From: Anodontia alba
Lineage: Eukaryota; Mollusca; Bivalvia; Lucinida; Lucinidae
Direction: 5' to 3'
Assembly (NCBI GenBank): GCA_964016985.1
Contig: OZ024830.1
Span: 77,558,763 to 77,622,762, forward strand
DNA: 64,000 nucleotides
Part shown: positions 54,901-60,900 of the stretch, in pieces
Numbering within the stretch: the stretch's first letter is position 1
How the letters are laid out: every line of letters starts with the position of its first letter
Position numbers and translations under genes: made by a program
The notes under the pieces: generated by a model
What the model was told of the DNA's origin: nothing
Databases searched by the model: none
Seen by the model: only the letters and a program-made list of their open reading frames with translations

Positions 54901-57900
54901 CCCCTTCAACAATAAGAACTTACATCTCAGGCATTAGCTTTTTTCATAAACTTCATAACTGGAATGATCCAACTGATTTATTTGTTATCCGAAAGCTTTT
55001 AGAGGGCTGTCGACGCATTTGTCGTAGATCTGACATAAGGGCGCCAATAACTGAGACCGTTTTGAAATCTATCTGTCTCTCTTTGCCATTTGTTTGTACA
55101 TCATTGTATGAAGCTAAACTTTTTAAAGCAGCATATTTTTTAGCCTTCTTTGGCTTGCTAAGGGTTGGTGAGTTGGTTCACACAAGCACTATATTGCGGA
55201 ACCGCCCTCTTAGTGCAAGTGATGTTAAGATCGAAGGAGGGGCAATTGCATTACTTATTACCATAAGATATTCAAAGACGAATCCATACGGTAAACCTAT
55301 TACTTTGCGCATTCCAGCATCTACGAACAGAAATTTATGTTGTGTTACAGCTGTTTCTGATTACATTAAGTTTAGGCCTGAGAGGGCGATACACTTTCTT
55401 TGCCCTGCAGATTCTTTGCCATTAACACGAAGTCAGTTTGGTGGTGTTTTGTCAAAAGCTATAAGCTATGCAGGTTTGCCAATACAAAAATTCAAATCCC
55501 ATTCTTTTCGTATTGGGCGTGCCACAACACTTGCCTCACAGGGAATCCCAGTTGACATTATCAAACAACTGGGTCGCTGGAAGTCGAATGCTGTGGACAA
55601 TTACATACGCCTTGCTTGATAATTTCTATACCATGTTGTTTAATTACAGATGTCTGGATCATTGGGGATTCACTTGTAAGTCATTTGTATGAAAGAGCAG
55701 TGTTCCGACAGACTGTTAATTTAGAGCTGGGGGAAAGAGCAGTTTTCTGGAATGGGATAAGTGGTATGAGGTGGGAACAACTAAGACCCACCATACAGTT
55801 GAATATTTTATTGAAACCAATTCCCCAATTCATTGTTATTCTGTTAGGCGGTAACAACATTGTGGATACCAAATTACATAAATTAATGAAAACAATAAGA
55901 CAGGATTTAGAATATATTTGTTCCACATATAACAATGTGCAAATTGTCTGGGCTGATATACTACCCCGGCTTAAATGGCGTGATGCATCTGAAACAGAAG
56001 ACGTACTTAAAAAATTAGATATCAAGCGAAAACGGTTAAACAGATTAGGCCGACAAGTTGTGTTAGAAGCTCCCAATGGTCGAGTCATCATCAGTGATAT
56101 TGACTTATTTACGCATGGTCTATTCAAACCTGATGGTACTCATCTTTCAGCGATTGGTAATGATATTCTATTAGTTAGCTTTCAAGAAGCCTTCCGTTTG
56201 TTTATAAAGAATCCTGATCAAAAAACATATGAAGCCTAGCTTGGCCTCTTCGAATTGGGGGACAAATTTTCTGGGAGAAAATTTGCTGTGGCGTGAATTC
56301 TGGCGGCCAATTGCTGATGTCTTTGATGACCTGATAAATTTTGGCAGCCGACTCATCATTAACTCTTCACGTGGACACAGCAGTTTGTGTAAACATGGGG
56401 GAGATTGATGATGGTGGCATTATCAATGCATTGGTTGATTGGATTTTTCTGAGCAGGAGCAGGCTTACTGCTATAATGACGAAAGATCTAATCAACTGAA
56501 AGTATACTTTAATAACCACAAGTGTTGTAGTGTGATTGTATGGGGGTGGGGTGACGACCGTATAATGAAAATGAGCGTCACCTGTACACTCTCAGTCTAA
56601 TAAATTGTATGTGCCAAATGGTTTGGCAGAATGTGATTTTCAGGACGTAATGCCTGATTTTAACTGTTTTCCAGTGTCCTAGTTGTAATTTGCTGTTATG
56701 CTGGTGTCAGCACATTAAGTATAGTGTATAGGGCAGAAGTAAGCCCAAGTTAACCGTGAAGTATTTGACAAATTTTGAGTTATTACAATGTCGGGACATC
56801 GGCTTTTGGCCGCTGGAACTCCAGCTGGCGGCCACATCACTTCCACACAAAAAGAATGTTGAGATTAATATGTTGTTCTCTTTATTTTACTGCATATGTA
56901 TGCATATATTTTTACATGTGTCTCTAGTCAGGGGATAAATCATGTTATTATAGTTATGTGTTGTTTTGAATCGGTGCCTCATAAAATAATCCGGATTATT
57001 GCAGAATTGCAATAAGCCAATTTATTTTGGGCGCTGATTGTTTGTTTATTCCGGAAGCGGAAGTTATAATGCGATAGGTTCGGCCATTCAGTATTCGCAC
57101 GCGGGGATTCTTTTGGAGTCCCGTTTAGGGCAAATGTTATCAGGTGTAGGTACAAGCCGAAGTTTCGGCTATCTGAGATTCGCTTATGTGATTCTTTTGC
57201 AGATCTATTCATATTGAGTAATAGTTAAGGTAACCACAACCGCTTCATAGAAAAAGACCGAACATATCCAATCGCAGAAGTTAATGTCAATGTTATCAAT
57301 TTGTGAACATTTTAAACAGATTTTTGAATACCCACCCACCACACCCTTGATTTCGTCTATGTAATTTATTCTAATATTGGGAACAGATAAATAGCAGATG
57401 GCCGAATGAGCACAACTCATATGAAAACTTTTGACAGAGAACAGACCTAGATGATTTATCAAAAACAAAAAAAGTTTTGAATATGATACTGCCTTAGTTT
57501 TCTTATCATTACAGGCTCATTTAACCACTGCTGGTGATGACAGTTGTTCAGTTTCCCAATACCGGTCGATCAGCAGCAACATTCTCTAGGCAGGAGCACT
57601 GACGATTAATTTTTGCCTCTGTGTTCATTAAAGTTAACTTAGATATATAGTAACAATTGACTGTGTAGTTAGTATATGACAGTTCCTTATACAAGGAGGT
57701 ATAAGGGATAGTCGCTGTAGGCTGGAGTAGCGTGAATTCTGGCGGCCAATTGCTGATGTCTTTGATGACCTGATAAATTTTGGCAGCCGACTCATCATTA
57801 ACTCTTCACGTGGACACAGCAGTTTGTGTAAACATGGGGGAGATTGATGATGGTGGCATTATCAATGCATTGGTTGATTGGATTTTTCTGAGCAGGAGCA

Positions 57901-60900
57901 GGCTTACTGCTATAATGACGAAAGATCTAATCAACTGAAAGTATACTTTAATAACCACAAGTGTTGTAGTGTGATTGTATGGGGGTGGGGTGACGACCGT
58001 ATAATGAAAATGAGCGTCACCTGTACACTCTCAGTCTAATAAATTGTATGTGCCAAATGGTTTGGCAGAATGTGATTTTCAGGACGTAATGCCTGATTTT
58101 AACTGTTTTCCAGTGTCCTAGTTGTAATTTGCTGTTATGCTGGTGTCAGCACATTAAGTATAGTGTATAGGGCAGAAGTAAGCCCAAGTTAACCGTGAAG
58201 TATTTGACAAATTTTGAGTTATTACAATGTCGGGACATCGGCTTTTGGCCGCTGGAACTCCAGCTGGCGGCCACATCACTTCCACACAAAAAGAATGTTG
58301 AGATTAATATGTTGTTCTCTTTATTTTACTGCATATGTATGCATATATTTTTACATGTGTCTCTAGTCAGGGGATAAATCATGTTATTATAGTTATGTGT
58401 TGTTTTGAATCGGTGCCTCATAAAATAAAGACCTAGAACTACCCACACATTTGCACAGTCTGAGCAAGGCCTCCTTGTATACACATAGAATTGTTGGATA
58501 CTGAAGAGTATATCAGTGTACTGTAAAACACTTATATTTTGCAGACGTTTTATTTTGGTGCTCTTGGTGATCAAGGAAAAAAAAAAAAATGCCAAAAAAA
58601 GTCAGAGTGCATGAAAAGAATCATAAACTGGCAGAAATTATATTCCCAGTACAATTTGGAAGTATGATGTAGGGCAATACTACGACAGTCAGTCAAGGAC
58701 ATTACCTGTGACAAAAGAAAAAGTGTATTTACTTCTTTAGCACTTGTTTTGCACCTGAAAACAAAGAATGATAACAATCTAGCCATAAACTGGCTCAACA
58801 GGGCAAAATAAAAACAAATACACCTTGACAGTAATTGTAAAAAATTGCGGGTATAGTTGGTAATTGATTGATGGCTTTACCAAGAAAGAAACCTATAACT
58901 GATAATAACTGAAAATCTATTTTATTTAGTAATTAAATAACAATAGAACTGATTTGTATTCACTCACATGCCAAAAACAATGCAATGTGGAAATCAGTTG
59001 AAATCACCGTGTATGCCTTGCAAATCACCATGTAGAACCCACATATATAAGACACACAGGACTACTTCAGAAATCAGATTTTTTTTTGATTTTTTTTCAG
59101 AAATAGAAAATCCACCAAAAGGTCCACTCATAAAAACTGCCAAAATTTGCTGCCATCATATTTAAGTGATTTACAGTATTAAGAAGACCCTGATCAGACT
59201 GATCGGAGTCTTTGCTGGGTGCACACATTATAAGGTATACCTTCTCAAATTGTGACTTTGTTTTTTCACTTGCTTACAGTGTTTAGATGGTCCAGAGCCT
59301 GTATCTCGGCGACCAGAACTCTTGTATGTTAGAAGTAGAATGTTTAAGAAGAAACTAAATATAGATCAGGTATTGTACATCTCTTATATTATACATAAGT
59401 CCTTATATAACATCTTTTACATTTGTGCGAGAAGACATTCTAATGTTTTATATCTTTTCAAAGAAAATAAGTCTTAACCCTGGTACTGCTGAACCTAGAT
59501 ATGTCCTGCCTTTGCAAACAGTGTAAATCCAGATCAGTTAGCTTCTTTAGAAGCCATCTGGATCTTCACTGTTTGTCATTCAGTATGAAAATTTATATCA
59601 GTAACCTGGATCAAGCAGTCTGATTGGCTGAAAACTAGAAGTGGGGGTGGCATCTTAATTTATTCAGCATGGCAAGGGTTAACTTTCACACAAGATGACC
59701 AACACATTCATGAGTCTTCCAGCAAAAAAGATTAAAGTATTCAACAAGTTTCATTCCCCAAGGGGAGCAAATTCTTTCCTCTTAGAGTAGACCCTTTTCA
59801 GAAGGGAGTAAAAACGATTTTGAAAGAGTTACATACCTTGAGAATGTATCAGTTCCCCTTAAGGCTCATGGTTCATTTCATTTGGACCTCTTCAAGCAAA
59901 AAAGTGTCTTTGAGCAAATGTAAAATGCACGGATAAACATCAGTCTGCTTCTTTCGTGGAGATTGATCATGAAATATTTTCTACTGTCATTCTCTAACTT
60001 CCGCTGATGCAAGATGGGAAGTTGTCAAATTCTGGCAAAAGAATGTGCACAAGTACTGGTTAACCGCTTAGAAGACTAACTGCTTAGAGGAAAGAGTGTG
60101 GTTAGGTAAACTGACCGCGCTCGACATGACCTAGATGGGTTGACGGCCTGAAAACCTCAACACAAACAAACAAACATTAGTCTGCAAGTACTCCAAGTCA
60201 ACTCAAAGCCTTTATCATCTGTTGTTAATTCTGCAGTATCTAATAACTTGTTTAGATGACAGCGAAGACCCTGACCAGGCTGCATGGATGGACAGACTGA
60301 GTCTGCATATGCCTGAAGATACTTTTTCACATGACACAGCCCAATTCTTTTTCAGCTAGCAAAATGGTTTTCACCGTATGGTTCTGTAGATATTAGGCAA
60401 GAGAGCTCAACTAGGGCCTTAGTAGCGGCAGGAAATTATAGCTGGTAAGTTTACAAATACCATGTTTGCCCAACATCATGTTACATGCTTAGTGTTAAAG
60501 CATTGAATTCCCTCTGAATTTCAGATACATTAAAATGAGTTGAAACTTCATGCTTAAGTTAAATATAACTACATCTTTAATGGTGTCTTCAGCAAGCCTT
60601 GTGCTTTAGAAAAGTTATAAAAAGGATGTTTTTTCAGATGAAACATGACAAAATATATAAAAAAAAAACAAAAAATAACTATGCATTGCTGCAAAAACAA
60701 GAAAATTAATGGCTCATTAAAATTTGCTATTTTTCATAATCAAAGAAAGAAATGTATGCAATATTTTTGGCTAGTGGTCTAGCATTCAGGGCCAACAATT
60801 TATGTCATCAACACGGTGACATGCACATAGCCATGACTGTAATGTTTTTCCAGATTTATGATAAAATCACGAAAAGTGCATAATGCTGCAAAAATCACTG

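Larger units (their letters stand above)
50596..58428 (+). mobile_element. Ngaro-type tyrosine-recombinase retrotransposon, near complete
   Basis: Order: A1 repeat (50596-51643, interrupted), ORF1 Gag, ORF2 RT/RNase H, ORF3 tyrosine recombinase, ORF4 SGNH hydrolase, B1 (56291-56989), A2 (56983-57330), 399-base spacer, B2 (57730-58428). Split direct repeats A1...B1-A2...B2, tyrosine recombinase instead of DDE integrase, an SGNH hydrolase frame and no methyltransferase mark Ngaro within the DIRS-like order. Known: such elements integrate a circular DNA intermediate by site-specific recombination without target duplication. Consistent with that, no duplication flanks it; both ends and the B1/A2 joint share only AAAATAA. 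It lies sense to the PNLDC1-like gene. A1 and A2 differ at one base in 348, so insertion was recent and all four frames are open. Confidence 0.9.

Noticed and set aside
50596..58428. DIRS1-like or PAT-like element instead of Ngaro
   Set aside because: No methyltransferase domain and no inverted terminal repeats; split direct repeats plus an SGNH hydrolase frame fit Ngaro better.
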